Origin: Xylanibacter oryzae DSM 17970
GTDB lineage: Bacteria > Bacteroidota > Bacteroidia > Bacteroidales > Bacteroidaceae
NCBI RefSeq assembly: GCF_000585355.1
Contig: NZ_KK073873.1
Location: 584,703 to 648,702 of the forward strand
Length of the DNA: 64,000 nt
Reading direction: 5' to 3'
Positions 27,009 to 36,191 of the stretch are shown piece by piece (position 1 is the stretch's first letter; every line of letters starts with the position of its first letter). The notes beneath the pieces were generated by a model. That model saw only the letters and a list, made by a program, of their open reading frames with translations, searched no databases and had not been told where the DNA came from. Position numbers and translations under genes: made by a program.

Positions 27009-27965
27009 TTAATTGTTTTTCTTATTGTCCTTTAAAGCTTTTTCTGTAGCCTTTTTCTCTTTTTCGTCTATGGCCTTTTCTGCTTTTTTGTCTTCTCTTA
27101 TGCGTTGATTAAGTTCTCTCTTTTCTGTTTTTACTTGTTTTTGCTGGATACTTTTGGTATCTCTATCTTTGAAACTATCAATAGTAACATCTGTTGTTGA
27201 ATTAGTCAGAATAGGTGTATGGGTGAGAATTTCAAGTGTTATGATATCTGTTGTAATCTGAGTCTGCATATTCTGGTATTGTGCTACTGCGCTGGCTTCT
27301 CTTTCTTTGGTTTGAGCAAATGCTGATATATCCATGTTACCATTATGAAAATCTTCTTTGTTTAAAGCTCCTGCTCCTTGGTATGTAGCAGCACTCTCGC
27401 TCGCAGATTTTAATGTAACAAGGTCATTCGTTATTTTAACGTATAATGTTGCTATTTGCAACTTAAGATTATCGAATATTATATCTTTCTGATATTCAGC
27501 TTGTTCGGCTGCTAATCTTTTACGTCTTACAGACTGGCCAAGATCAAGGATATCATCTACCGGAATATTGAGGCTGGCTCCTAAATTCCAATAACTCTGT
27601 CGGCTACCTTGATATTGATATACAATTGGATTGTATGTAGTTGAATTGTTTCCCCACATGTCAGTCATTCCATAGCTGTAACTTGCATGCCCGTTAATGT
27701 ATGAAAATATATGCTTCTTTTGTTTTGACACTTCGGCCCTTGCTATCTCTTCTGCTTTAGCCAAAGATAGTATCTGTGGATTCTGTTTTGCATTTTCGAA
27801 TAAAACAGACAATGGTGGAAGGTGAAAATTGGAAAAATTAATATTCCCGTTGCCATTGCTTGAATCAAAAAAGCCTGCACTTATGCCACTATCGTTGTAT
27901 GACTGGGCTATTATATTAGATGAAATGCAGGTTATAAGTAAGGTGATTATTAGTTTCTTTTTCAT
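27009..27965 (-). CDS. Short TolC-family outer-membrane protein
   Basis: This 318-aa protein starts with a Sec signal peptide (cleavage after about Ala20). It contains an outer-membrane efflux-type helical region (LSVLFENAKQNPQILSLAKA near 53-72, then further coiled-coil helices). TolC proteins usually run 420-480 aa with two repeats; this one has room for roughly one and a half. The C-terminal 45 residues are an extremely charged Lys/Glu tail (VKTEKRELNQRIREDKKAEK onward) predicted to be helical. No Wza-type outer-membrane polysaccharide export protein is in the window, so this protein may be the outer-membrane partner of the Wzz-like protein. That role is inference. Confidence 0.75.
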   Translation of the reverse strand: MKKKLIITLLITCISSNIIAQSYNDSGISAGFFDSSNGNGNINFSNFHLPPLSVLFENAKQNPQILSLAKAEEIARAEVSKQKKHIFSYINGHASYSYGMTDMWGNNSTTYNPIVYQYQGSRQSYWNLGASLNIPVDDILDLGQSVRRKRLAAEQAEYQKDIIFDNLKLQIATLYVKITNDLVTLKSASESAATYQGAGALNKEDFHNGNMDISAFAQTKEREASAVAQYQNMQTQITTDIITLEILTHTPILTNSTTDVTIDSFKDRDTKSIQQKQVKTEKRELNQRIREDKKAEKAIDEKEKKATEKALKDNKKNN

Positions 27966-27984
27966 ATCAATTAATGTATCTGTA

Positions 27985-29178
27985 TTATACGTCGTCTTTC
28001 TGTATAAACGCAGTAAGTGTTTTAAATATTATCTTTAAGTCTAATGAAAAACTATACGTGCGTCCATATTTAATATCTAATTGTTTGCGTTCTTCAGCTG
28101 ACATCTTACCACCATTGCCTCTGCGCTCTACCTGCCATAAACCGGTAAGACCGGCTGGAGCAATAAATCGGTCTATGTATTCATCTGCTGTTAATTTTTC
28201 AGCCTCGTAAAGTGGTAGTGGACGATTGCCCACAATAGACATATCTCCGCGAAGTATGTTGAAAAGCTGTGGAAGTTCGTCGATGCTGAATTTTCGTATA
28301 AATCGACCTACTTTGGTTACACGTGGGTCGTTTTCTATCTTCACAAAAGCATTGTTAATATCATTGCTTTTTTGCTTATTGAAATCGTTCTCTGATATTA
28401 CAAAGTCGTCGCCAACGAGCATTACTTCGTCATCACTTATCATAAGGTCTGTTGGAATGCCACTTTCAATCTGTGCTTTTTCCGCTTCTTCTCCTAATGG
28501 TGCACCTGCCTTTTGTGGTGAAGTTTCAGAAGAAATGTATTGATTCTCGTCCTTAAGTTCTTTAAGATGTTTGTCTGAATCTAGATACATGCTACGGAAT
28601 TTAAGAAAATCGAAAACTTTATAGTTGGAACCGACTCTCTTCGACTTGAAAAGTATTGGACCGCGACTCTCTAGTTTGATAGCTATGATGGTAAAAATAA
28701 ATACCGGAGACAAAATTATTATTGCCAATAAAGAGAATGCAATGTCAAAAGAACGTTTCCAAATGGGAATATGAAAACGTAAAATACGGTTCTTCAGAGT
28801 TTGTTTCTTAAATAAAATTTCTTCCCGGTCAGCGATGAAACATATCTTCTTGTTGAATTCTGTAATTGTGGCATCTACATCAAGGGTGTCGTTGATACCG
28901 CAATTCTGATAAATAAGTCTGTCTTGACTACTTAGTGGACCTGTAATAAGAATTATATATAAATTCTCAAACTTCTTGTGTAAATAAGTAATTGCTGTAA
29001 GGTCTTCATTGCGTACGCTACGCTCATAAAAAACAATAAAATGCTCGTCTGTAAGATTGGTAGTGCACACTTCAGCAGCATCCTTGTATGTAGATGTAAA
29101 TTTGACTGTGTGCCCAGGAATATACTTTAGACGTTCCTGTGTCTTAAGATTCTTCCCTAAATAGACTATTCCAATCAT
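27985..29178 (-). CDS. Initiating sugar-phosphate transferase with N-terminal receiver-like domain
   Basis: This 397-aa protein is a polyprenyl-phosphate glycosyl-1-phosphate transferase (WcaJ/PglC superfamily) that would start repeat-unit synthesis on undecaprenyl phosphate. The transferase part has KRSFD (141-145), a membrane helix (146-168), KFRSM (193-197), VGRFIRKFSIDELPQLFNIL (from 290) and GDMSIVGNRP (about 321-330). Two oddities stand out. The first 130 residues form an alpha/beta segment resembling a receiver domain without clear phospho-acceptor residues, replacing the usual multi-TM N-terminus. An acidic insertion of about 80 residues (200-280) splits the catalytic domain. It follows a stand-alone receiver gene by 11 nt. 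Confidence 0.85.
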   Translation of the reverse strand: MIGIVYLGKNLKTQERLKYIPGHTVKFTSTYKDAAEVCTTNLTDEHFIVFYERSVRNEDLTAITYLHKKFENLYIILITGPLSSQDRLIYQNCGINDTLDVDATITEFNKKICFIADREEILFKKQTLKNRILRFHIPIWKRSFDIAFSLLAIIILSPVFIFTIIAIKLESRGPILFKSKRVGSNYKVFDFLKFRSMYLDSDKHLKELKDENQYISSETSPQKAGAPLGEEAEKAQIESGIPTDLMISDDEVMLVGDDFVISENDFNKQKSNDINNAFVKIENDPRVTKVGRFIRKFSIDELPQLFNILRGDMSIVGNRPLPLYEAEKLTADEYIDRFIAPAGLTGLWQVERRGNGGKMSAEERKQLDIKYGRTYSFSLDLKIIFKTLTAFIQKDDV

Positions 29179-29189
29179 AATCTGTCGTT

Positions 29190-29555
29190 TTACTGAATTA
29201 TTTTCTTTACTCTTATTTTGAGCTCAATAGGATTAAATGGTTTTACAATATAATCTTCAGCTCCAATTTCGAGCAGGCGGATACGTTCACTTGTACTGTC
29301 TTCACTGCTAAGCATAATTACCGGTATGTGGCGGAAAAGCTCGTTCTGTTTAATCCATTCCAAAAAGTCATCTCCACGCATTCCAGGCATCCTTATATCT
29401 GATATAATAAGGTCCGGGGTATTACCGGCTTGAAGCCATTTTACACCTTGTATGCCATCTGGCAACCATACAACATCATAGTCACTCATCAAATATATTG
29501 ATAGAACTTTGGCTATGGTTTCTTTGTCGTCTAATATTAATATTTTCTTCTTCAT
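29190..29555 (-). CDS. Stand-alone response-regulator receiver domain
   Basis: This 121-aa protein is a single CheY-like receiver with all key residues: Asp9/Asp10 for metal binding, Asp53 as phospho-acceptor (LIISDIRMPG), Ser83/Ser84 at the switch position and Lys105 (VKPF). It has no DNA-binding or enzymatic output domain, so it likely acts by protein contact. It is the first gene of the exopolysaccharide operon, just ahead of the initiating transferase whose N-terminus itself looks like a receiver, so the two may interact. The cognate histidine kinase is not adjacent. A TACCTTTG promoter box lies about 57 nt upstream. Confidence 0.92.
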   Translation of the reverse strand: MKKKILILDDKETIAKVLSIYLMSDYDVVWLPDGIQGVKWLQAGNTPDLIISDIRMPGMRGDDFLEWIKQNELFRHIPVIMLSSEDSTSERIRLLEIGAEDYIVKPFNPIELKIRVKKIIQ

Positions 29556-29611
29556 CGTATATTTTCAGCTGTTAATATAAGGATTACATGTTATAGAATT
29601 AACTTTTGTGG

Positions 29612-29619
29612 CAAAGGTA
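29612..29619 (-). promoter_or_regulatory. Bacteroidetes -7 box for the exopolysaccharide operon
   Basis: The minus strand reads TACCTTTG, 57 nt upstream of the receiver ATG at 29555. It is the best promoter candidate for the whole 18275-29555 operon. Confidence 0.6.
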
Positions 29620-29714
29620 ACAAAAATTCATTAATAGAAACACTAATAATGTAAAAAAAATGTGGTTTTTATGAAAATAAAGTTCGATTCTATACTGAAT
29701 TCGACTTTATGATG

Positions 29715-29722
29715 TATTTTTG
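29715..29722 (+). promoter_or_regulatory. Bacteroidetes -7 box for xylB-xylA
   Basis: TATTTTTG fits TAnnTTTG and would give a leader of about 105 nt before the xylB ATG at 29832. No -33 TTTG is visible at the standard distance. Confidence 0.4.
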
Positions 29723-29831
29723 CGTAAGTTTGTATTTAAGTGATATGTCTTTTGAAATAAAATGAAATAAAAATTAGGGGAAAACGAAAGACGTTCGTAT
29801 TTATATATAGACATTTGAAATTTATCTAATT

Positions 29832-31331
29832 ATGAATAACAGATTTTTATTGGGTATTGATGTAGGCAGCTCGTCTGTCAAAGCATCATTAGTAAATGCG
29901 GACACTGGTAAATGTGCGGCTTCTGCTTTCTTTCCAGACAGGGAGGCTCCTATTACTGCTGTAAAGGCTGGATGGGCTGAACAGGATCCGCAAATGTGGT
30001 GGGACAACTTTAAGTTGGCTCTGGCTAAGTGTATGGATGAAACTGGCGCTAAGGCTGATGATATAAAGGCTATTGGTATTTCTTATCAGATGCATGGATT
30101 GGTTTGCGTTGATAAAGACCAAAATGTTTTGCGCCCTTCTATTATATGGTGCGATTCTCGTGCAGTACCTTATGGAGAAAGAGCTTTCCGTGAAATAGGG
30201 CAGGAACAATGTCTTCAGCATTTGCTGAACTCTCCCGGTAACTTTACTGCAGCCAAACTTGCGTGGGTTAAGGAAAACGAACCGGATAAATTCGCTAAAA
30301 TTGATAAGTTCATGCTTCCCGGCGATTATATCGCAATGAAGATGAGCGGTGAAATAAATACAACAATAGGTGGACTTAGTGAGGGTATGTTTTGGGACTT
30401 TAAAGAGGGTCGCGTAGCAGATTTCTTGATGAAATATTATGGATTCGACTCTTCTCTGGTACCTAATATTGTTGATACATTTAGTGTTCAGAGTGAAGTA
30501 TCTGCTTCTGCGGCTAAGGAGCTCGGTCTGAAAGAGGGAACCCCGATCTCTTATCGTGCTGGAGACCAGCCGAATAATGCAGTATCTCTTAATGTATTCA
30601 ATCCGGGAGAGATTGCATCAACAGCCGGTACATCAGGAGTTGTATATGGTGTGCTTGGTGATGTAAACTATGATAAGAAGAGTAGAGTAAATACATTCGC
30701 TCATGTGAATTATAGTAAGGAACAGACTCGTTTAGGAGTGCTTTTGTGCATCAATGGTACGGGAATCCTTAATGCATGGATACGCAGAAATGTTGCTCCT
30801 GAAGGAATCAGTTATGCTGAAATGAACAAGATGATTGCTGATGTGCCAATTGGTTCTGAAGGAGTTGTTGCAATTCCTTTTGGAAATGGTGCAGAGCGTG
30901 TATTGGAAAATCGTGAAATAGGATGCTCTATAAATGGAGTTAACTTTAATAAACATGGTAAGGCTCATCTGATGAGAGCAGCTCAAGAGGGTATCGTTTT
31001 TAGTTTCTGTTATGGAATGGAAATAATGCAACAAATGGGCATGGATATCCATAAAATACATGCAGGAAAAGCAAATATGTTTTTGAGTGATGTATTCAGG
31101 GATACTCTTGCTGGCGTATCAGGCGCGACCATCGAGCTATATGATACAGATGGTAGCGTAGGTGCAGCTAAAGGAGCTGGTATAGGTGCCGGAATATATA
31201 AGGATCATGATGAGGCTTTCGCTACTCTGGAGAAGTTGCAAGTAATTGAACCCGATGAAAAACATCGTACAGAATATCTGCATGCTTATGCCGAATGGAA
31301 GGAACAGTTAATACAGAAAATAAATAATTAA
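29832..31331 (+). CDS. xylB: Xylulokinase
   Basis: This 499-aa FGGY-family kinase phosphorylates D-xylulose with ATP to xylulose 5-phosphate, which enters the pentose phosphate pathway. The N-terminal phosphate-binding strand is GIDVGSSSVKASLV (8-21). The xylulose-contact segment is ISYQMHGLVCVD (about 82-93), the catalytic Asp lies in YRAGDQPNNAVS (near 240), and GTSGVVYGV supplies the adenosine-binding region. Length is normal for the family. Xylose isomerase follows 37 nt downstream, so the two form a xylose-use operon. No XylR-type regulator or xylose transporter is adjacent. Confidence 0.93.
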   Translation: MNNRFLLGIDVGSSSVKASLVNADTGKCAASAFFPDREAPITAVKAGWAEQDPQMWWDNFKLALAKCMDETGAKADDIKAIGISYQMHGLVCVDKDQNVLRPSIIWCDSRAVPYGERAFREIGQEQCLQHLLNSPGNFTAAKLAWVKENEPDKFAKIDKFMLPGDYIAMKMSGEINTTIGGLSEGMFWDFKEGRVADFLMKYYGFDSSLVPNIVDTFSVQSEVSASAAKELGLKEGTPISYRAGDQPNNAVSLNVFNPGEIASTAGTSGVVYGVLGDVNYDKKSRVNTFAHVNYSKEQTRLGVLLCINGTGILNAWIRRNVAPEGISYAEMNKMIADVPIGSEGVVAIPFGNGAERVLENREIGCSINGVNFNKHGKAHLMRAAQEGIVFSFCYGMEIMQQMGMDIHKIHAGKANMFLSDVFRDTLAGVSGATIELYDTDGSVGAAKGAGIGAGIYKDHDEAFATLEKLQVIEPDEKHRTEYLHAYAEWKEQLIQKINN

Positions 31332-31368
31332 AACATAAGATTTAGTAACCAATTTAAAATTTATAACT

Positions 31369-32685
31369 ATGGCAAAAGAGTATTTTCCACAAGTAGGAAA
31401 AATCAAATTCGAAGGTAAAGAAAGTAAAAACCCAATGGCTTATCATTATTATGATGCTGAAAAAGTTATTATGGGTAAAAAAATGAAAGATTGGCTGAAG
31501 TTCGCTATGGCTTGGTGGCATACACTGGGACAGGCAAGTGGTGACCAATTTGGTGGCGGTACACGTATTTATGCATGGGATGATTCAGAAGATGCAGTTC
31601 AGCGTGCAAAGGACAAAATGGATGCTGGTTTCGAAATAATGAAGAAATTGGGCATACAGTATTTCTGTTTCCATGATGTAGATCTTGTTGATCCGGATGA
31701 TGATATCGCTAAATATGAGGCTAACCTTAAGGCTGTTACTGACTATGCTCAGGAAAAGATGAAAGGAACAGATATTAAGCTTCTATGGGGTACTGCTAAT
31801 GTATTCAGTCACAAGCGTTATATGAATGGTGCTGCTACAAATCCTGATTTTGATGTTGTGGCTCGTGCTGCTGTTCAGATCAAAAATGCTATCGACGCAA
31901 CAATAAAATTAGGTGGTACTAATTATGTATTCTGGGGTGGACGTGAAGGTTATATGAGTCTTCTAAACACTCAAATGCAGCGTGAGAAGGATCACTTGGC
32001 TAAGATGTTGACAGCTGCACGCGACTATGCTCGTGCTAAAGGCTTTAAGGGAACATTCCTGATTGAGCCAAAACCAATGGAACCAACAAAGCATCAGTAT
32101 GATGTAGATGTAGAGACTGTTATCGGTTTCTTGCGTGCTAATGGTCTTGATAAGGACTTCAAGGTTAATATTGAGGTAAATCATGCTACATTGGCTCATC
32201 ATACATTTGATCATGAATTGGCTGTTGCTGTTGATAATGGAATGCTTGGAAGTATCGATGCTAACCGTGGTGATTATCAGAATGGTTGGGATACAGACCA
32301 GTTCCCTATTGATAATTGGGAGTTAATTCAGGCTATGATTCAGATTATCCGTAATGGTGGTCTTGGCAATGGTGGTAGCAATTTCGATGCTAAACTTCGT
32401 CGTAATTCTACTGATCCTGAGGATATATTTATCGCTCATATAAGTGGAATGGATGCTATGGCACGTGCTCTTGAAAATGCTGCTGATCTACTCGAGAATT
32501 CTCCTTTGCAGAATATGGTTAAGGAGCGTTATTCTTCATTTGATGGTGGAGAAGGTAAAAAATTCGAGGATGGCAAAATGACTATAGAGGATTTAGTAGC
32601 TTATGCTAAGAAGAATGGTGAGCCTAAACAGACCAGTGGAAAGCAGGAATTGTATGAGGCTATTGTAAATATGTATTGTAAGTAA
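31369..32685 (+). CDS. xylA: Xylose isomerase
   Basis: This 438-aa class II xylose isomerase converts D-xylose to D-xylulose using two divalent metals. The catalytic-histidine segment [12 protein letters not shown] is at about 99-110, the VFWGGREGY motif near 185, and the metal ligands fall in [16 protein letters not shown] (about 230-245) and [12 protein letters not shown]. Length and the N-terminal extension match the class II enzymes of Bacteroidetes and Firmicutes. It is translated after xylB from the same plus-strand transcript and is followed by a strong hairpin terminator with a T-run. Confidence 0.96.
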   Translation: MAKEYFPQVGKIKFEGKESKNPMAYHYYDAEKVIMGKKMKDWLKFAMAWWHTLGQASGDQFGGGTRIYAWDDSEDAVQRAKDKMDAGFEIMKKLGIQYFCFHDVDLVDPDDDIAKYEANLKAVTDYAQEKMKGTDIKLLWGTANVFSHKRYMNGAATNPDFDVVARAAVQIKNAIDATIKLGGTNYVFWGGREGYMSLLNTQMQREKDHLAKMLTAARDYARAKGFKGTFLIEPKPMEPTKHQYDVDVETVIGFLRANGLDKDFKVNIEVNHATLAHHTFDHELAVAVDNGMLGSIDANRGDYQNGWDTDQFPIDNWELIQAMIQIIRNGGLGNGGSNFDAKLRRNSTDPEDIFIAHISGMDAMARALENAADLLENSPLQNMVKERYSSFDGGEGKKFEDGKMTIEDLVAYAKKNGEPKQTSGKQELYEAIVNMYCK

Positions 32686-32707
32686 TTTTACTTTAATCTC
32701 AAAATAT

Positions 32708-32747
32708 TGCCAAACGTAGTTATTTTACTGCGTTTGGCATTTTTTTT
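32708..32747 (+). terminator. Rho-independent terminator after xylA
   Basis: TGCCAAACG (32708-32716) pairs with 32731-32739 and is followed by eight T residues, 23 nt after the xylA stop. Confidence 0.85.
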
Positions 32748-32779
32748 AATTTTTGTACAAGTTTCTTGTTTTTTTTTTA

Positions 32780-32787
32780 TAATTTTG
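32780..32787 (+). promoter_or_regulatory. Bacteroidetes -7 box for the GDP-fucose operon
   Basis: TAATTTTG lies 29 nt before the ATG at 32817. A TTTG at 32752-32755 is 24 nt upstream of it, slightly longer than the normal spacing. Confidence 0.5.
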
Positions 32788-32816
32788 CCACTTACTATAT
32801 ATAATAGAAATATAAA

Positions 32817-33881
32817 ATGGCTCGAATTAACAATCATGTAGTTATTATGGCAGGCGGTGTTGGCAGTCGTTTCTGGCCAATGAGTACCGTGGAACATCCA
32901 AAGCAATTTATTGATGTCTTGGGATGTGGAAAAACTTTGTTACAATTAACTGTAGATCGTTTCGAAGGTATTTGTGATGCCAAAAACATATGGGTGGTCA
33001 CAAATATAGATTATATGAATATAGTTAAGGAACAGTTGCCTGAAATACCTGAAACGAATATATTATGCGAACCATGTAGAAGAAATACTGCTCCTTGTAT
33101 CTGTTATGTAAGTTGGAAAATCAAGGCTACTGATCCAAAAGCTAATATCGTTGTTACTCCTAGTGATCATATTGTAACCAATCCAGTGGAATTTAGACGA
33201 GTTATCACAGACTGTCTTCAGTTTACATCAGAGACAGATGCAATAGTAACGCTTGGCATGAAGCCTTTCAGACCTGAAACGGGTTATGGATATATTCAGG
33301 CAGATCTTACAAGCAGCTCGCCTCGTAATAAGGAAATTTATCGAGTTTATTCTTTTCGTGAAAAACCTGATATGGAGACAGCCCAGCAATATATCAGGAA
33401 AAATAATTATTTTTGGAATTCCGGTATATTTGTTTGGAACGTAAGTACGATAGTAAATGCTTTCCGCGTTTATGAGCCCGCAATGTCTAAAATATTCGAA
33501 TCTATGTTACCTATTTATGGTACAGATAAGGAGGCAGATGAAATTAATAAGCGTTTCCCTGACTGTGATAGTATTTCTGTAGACTATGCGATAATGGAGA
33601 AGGCTGAAGAAATATTTGTTTGCCCGGCTGACTTTGGATGGAGTGACTTAGGAACGTGGGGCTCTTTGCTTGCTCAAACTAAAAAAGACTTGTATGGTAA
33701 CAGTTGTATAGGTAATAACATAACTTTGTATGAAACGCGTAATTGCATGATACATACCACGCAAGAAAAAAGGGTTGTAATTCAAGGGCTTGATGGCTAT
33801 ATCGTAGCAGAAAAAGATGATACGTTACTGATATGTAAGTTGAGTGACGAGCAGAGAATAAAACAATTCTCAGAGATTTGA
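32817..33881 (+). CDS. manC: Mannose-1-phosphate guanylyltransferase
   Basis: This 354-aa nucleotidyltransferase makes GDP-mannose from mannose 1-phosphate and GTP. The pyrophosphorylase signature MAGGVGSRFWPMSTVEHPKQ begins at residue 11, with Gly-Gly-x-Gly-x-Arg and the Pro-Lys-Gln lysine. VTPSDHIV supplies the metal-binding Asp, followed by GYIQA, FREKPD and FWNSGIFVW. The protein ends after the nucleotidyltransferase and short beta-helix part, so there is no fused phosphomannose isomerase. It is the first gene of an operon with gmd and fcl that produces GDP-L-fucose, a likely donor for the glycosyltransferases at 1-29555. Confidence 0.92.
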   Translation: MARINNHVVIMAGGVGSRFWPMSTVEHPKQFIDVLGCGKTLLQLTVDRFEGICDAKNIWVVTNIDYMNIVKEQLPEIPETNILCEPCRRNTAPCICYVSWKIKATDPKANIVVTPSDHIVTNPVEFRRVITDCLQFTSETDAIVTLGMKPFRPETGYGYIQADLTSSSPRNKEIYRVYSFREKPDMETAQQYIRKNNYFWNSGIFVWNVSTIVNAFRVYEPAMSKIFESMLPIYGTDKEADEINKRFPDCDSISVDYAIMEKAEEIFVCPADFGWSDLGTWGSLLAQTKKDLYGNSCIGNNITLYETRNCMIHTTQEKRVVIQGLDGYIVAEKDDTLLICKLSDEQRIKQFSEI

Positions 33882-33904
33882 TTATTTAAGAGATAATATA
33901 TACA

Positions 33905-34990
33905 ATGGATAAAAAAGTTGCACTAATCACAGGAATTACCGGACAGGATGGTTCTTACCTGGCAGAGTTTTTGATAGAAAAAGGCTATGAGGTACATGGC
34001 GTCTTACGTCGTTCTTCTTCATTCAATACAGGTCGTATAGAGCATCTGTATCTAGATGAATGGGTGCGTGATATGAAAAAGACCCGTTTGGTAAATCTCC
34101 ATTGGGGTGATATGACTGATTCTTCTTCATTGGTAAGAATAATAAGTGAGATAAAACCTACTGAAATATATAATCTAGCAGCACAGAGTCATGTAAAAGT
34201 ATCTTTTGATGTCCCTGAATATAGTGCGGAAGCAGATGCGGTAGGTGTTTTACGTCTGCTAGAGGCTGTCCGTATTTGCGGTTTGGATAAATGCTGCCGT
34301 ATATATCAGGCTTCTACGTCAGAACTATTTGGTAAGGTGCAGGAAGTACCCCAGAAGGAGACAACTCCATTCTATCCCCGTAGTCCTTATTCAGTAGCAA
34401 AACTTTATGGTTATTGGATAATGAAGAACTATCGTGAGAGTTATGATATGTACTGTTGTAATGGTATATTATTCAATCATGAGAGTGAGCGCCGTGGTGA
34501 AAACTTTGTGACTCGCAAAATAACATTGGCAGCCTGTCGTATATCTCAGGGCTATCAGGATAAATTGTATCTAGGTAATATGGATGCACGTAGAGACTGG
34601 GGCTATGCCAAGGATTATGTGGAGTGCATGTGGCTTATACTGCAACAGGAAAGACCTGATGATTTCGTTATCGCAACAGGTGAGATGCATACAGTAAGAG
34701 AATTCTGCACACTTGCATTCAAAGAAGCCGGAATAGATTTGCGTTGGGAAGGTAAAGGCGCAGAAGAGAAGGGTATTGATGTGAAAACAGGCAATGTCCT
34801 GGTAGAGGTTGATCCAAAATACTTCCGTCCTTGTGAGGTAGAACAGTTACTTGGTGATCCGACCAAAGCGAGAACAACTTTGGGTTGGAATCCAACGAAG
34901 ACAACATTCCCGGAATTGATTAAAATAATGGTTGAACATGATATGAAATTCGTGCGTAAATTATACCTTAAGGCTCAATTACCAGAATAA
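33905..34990 (+). CDS. gmd: GDP-mannose 4,6-dehydratase
   Basis: This 361-aa short-chain dehydrogenase/reductase-type enzyme converts GDP-D-mannose to GDP-4-keto-6-deoxymannose. The NADP-binding loop is [14 protein letters not shown] (9-22), the catalytic region has STSELFGKV, and the Tyr-x3-Lys pair is in [10 protein letters not shown] near 160. [17 protein letters not shown] is characteristic of Gmd. Length is near the family norm. It sits 23 nt after manC and ahead of fcl, forming a complete GDP-fucose pathway from mannose 1-phosphate. Confidence 0.96.
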   Translation: MDKKVALITGITGQDGSYLAEFLIEKGYEVHGVLRRSSSFNTGRIEHLYLDEWVRDMKKTRLVNLHWGDMTDSSSLVRIISEIKPTEIYNLAAQSHVKVSFDVPEYSAEADAVGVLRLLEAVRICGLDKCCRIYQASTSELFGKVQEVPQKETTPFYPRSPYSVAKLYGYWIMKNYRESYDMYCCNGILFNHESERRGENFVTRKITLAACRISQGYQDKLYLGNMDARRDWGYAKDYVECMWLILQQERPDDFVIATGEMHTVREFCTLAFKEAGIDLRWEGKGAEEKGIDVKTGNVLVEVDPKYFRPCEVEQLLGDPTKARTTLGWNPTKTTFPELIKIMVEHDMKFVRKLYLKAQLPE

Positions 34991-35047
34991 TTTGATTTAA
35001 ACTATAGAATGGCGGACAGTTTTGTCCGCCTCAATATTAATATAATA

Positions 35048-36148
35048 ATGGCATTAGATAAAAATACAAAGATATTTGTTGCAGGACATCATGGACTTGT
35101 TGGTTCTGCTATTTGGAATAATTTGAAGCAGAGAGGTTATGATAATCTCGTCGGGCGCGGACATAATGAATTGGATTTATTAGACCCAAGTGCAGTGAAG
35201 CATTTTTTTGACAAAGAAAAACCTGACGCGGTTGTACTTGCTGCTGCGCATGTAGGTGGAATTATGGCGAATCTTAATTTTCGTGCTGATTTTATCTATC
35301 AAAACTTGCAGATACAACAGAATGTGATAGGTGAAAGTTTTCGTCATGGTGTTAAGAAACTTCTGTTTCTTGGCAGTACTTGTATATATCCGCGTATGGC
35401 TCCACAGCCTATGAAAGAGGAAACTTTGCTTACTTCTGAATTGGAATATACTAATGAACCTTATGCAATTGCTAAGATTGCTGGACTGAAAATGTGTGAG
35501 AGTTTTGATTTGCAGTACGGATGTAATTATATTGCTGTTATGCCTACTAATCTATATGGCCCTAACGACAATTTTCATTTGGAAAATAGTCATGTCTTGC
35601 CTGCAATGATTCGTAAGATATATCTGGCAAAATGCTTAAACGAAGATCTTTGGGATGCCGTACGTAAAGATATTAATCTACGTCCTGTAGAAGGTGTTGA
35701 TGGAAGTAATTCTGATAAGGAAATCTTGGCAGAGCTTGCAAAGTTTGGTATATCTTCAGAGTCTGTAACTCTTTGGGGAACAGGCAAACCTTTGCGTGAA
35801 TTCTTATGGAGTGAAGAGATGGCTGATGCTAGTGTGCATGTACTTCTTAATGTTGATTTTAAGGATACTTATAATGATGGTGATAAACAAATACGTAACT
35901 GTCATATAAATGTAGGTACAGGTAAAGAGCTTACCATAAAGGAGGTTGCTGAAAAAATAATGAAAGAAATTGATTTCAAAGGTAAACTTCGTTGGGATAC
36001 ATCAAAACCAGATGGTACTCCTAGAAAACTTACAGATGTAACTAAGTTGCATAATCTAGGATGGCATCATAAAATAGAGATAGATGAGGGTATACATAGA
36101 TTGTATGAATGGTATAAATTAGGAATATGTATAAATCACAAAAGCTAA
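35048..36148 (+). CDS. fcl: GDP-L-fucose synthase
   Basis: This 366-aa epimerase/reductase completes GDP-L-fucose synthesis from the Gmd product. The chosen ATG at 35048 gives MALDKNTKIFVAGHHGLVGS, placing the NADP-binding loop GHHGLVGSAIW about 13 residues in. An in-frame ATG at 35009 would add 13 unusual residues. Other motifs are AAHVGGIMAN, GSTCIYP and the Tyr-x3-Lys in YAIAKIAG. An insertion after LPAMIRKIYLAKCLNEDLWD (about 190-225) makes it longer than E. coli Fcl, as in other Bacteroidetes. A perfect 17-bp hairpin follows. Confidence 0.94.
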   Translation: MALDKNTKIFVAGHHGLVGSAIWNNLKQRGYDNLVGRGHNELDLLDPSAVKHFFDKEKPDAVVLAAAHVGGIMANLNFRADFIYQNLQIQQNVIGESFRHGVKKLLFLGSTCIYPRMAPQPMKEETLLTSELEYTNEPYAIAKIAGLKMCESFDLQYGCNYIAVMPTNLYGPNDNFHLENSHVLPAMIRKIYLAKCLNEDLWDAVRKDINLRPVEGVDGSNSDKEILAELAKFGISSESVTLWGTGKPLREFLWSEEMADASVHVLLNVDFKDTYNDGDKQIRNCHINVGTGKELTIKEVAEKIMKEIDFKGKLRWDTSKPDGTPRKLTDVTKLHNLGWHHKIEIDEGIHRLYEWYKLGICINHKS

Positions 36149-36150
36149 AT

Positions 36151-36190
36151 AATAATAAAGCCTCACTATTTTAAGTGAGGCTTTATTATT
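36151..36190. terminator. Bidirectional hairpin terminator between fcl and the DedA gene
   Basis: A perfect 17-bp stem pairs 36151-36167 with 36174-36190 around a 6-nt loop. It lies between convergent genes, and both strands have A/T-rich stem bases that could serve as the T-tract. Confidence 0.9.
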
Positions 36191-36191
36191 A

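Noticed and set aside
29680..29706. Operator palindrome upstream of xylB
   Set aside because: AGTTCGATTC and GAATTCGACT look related, but too few positions match in the dyad to claim a site.
30732..31061. Minus-strand open frame of 109 codons
   Set aside because: It is antisense to xylB, which has all expected motifs.
35009..35047. Upstream start for GDP-fucose synthase
   Set aside because: It would add 13 residues with no similarity to the family N-terminus; the ATG at 35048 places the NADP-binding loop correctly.
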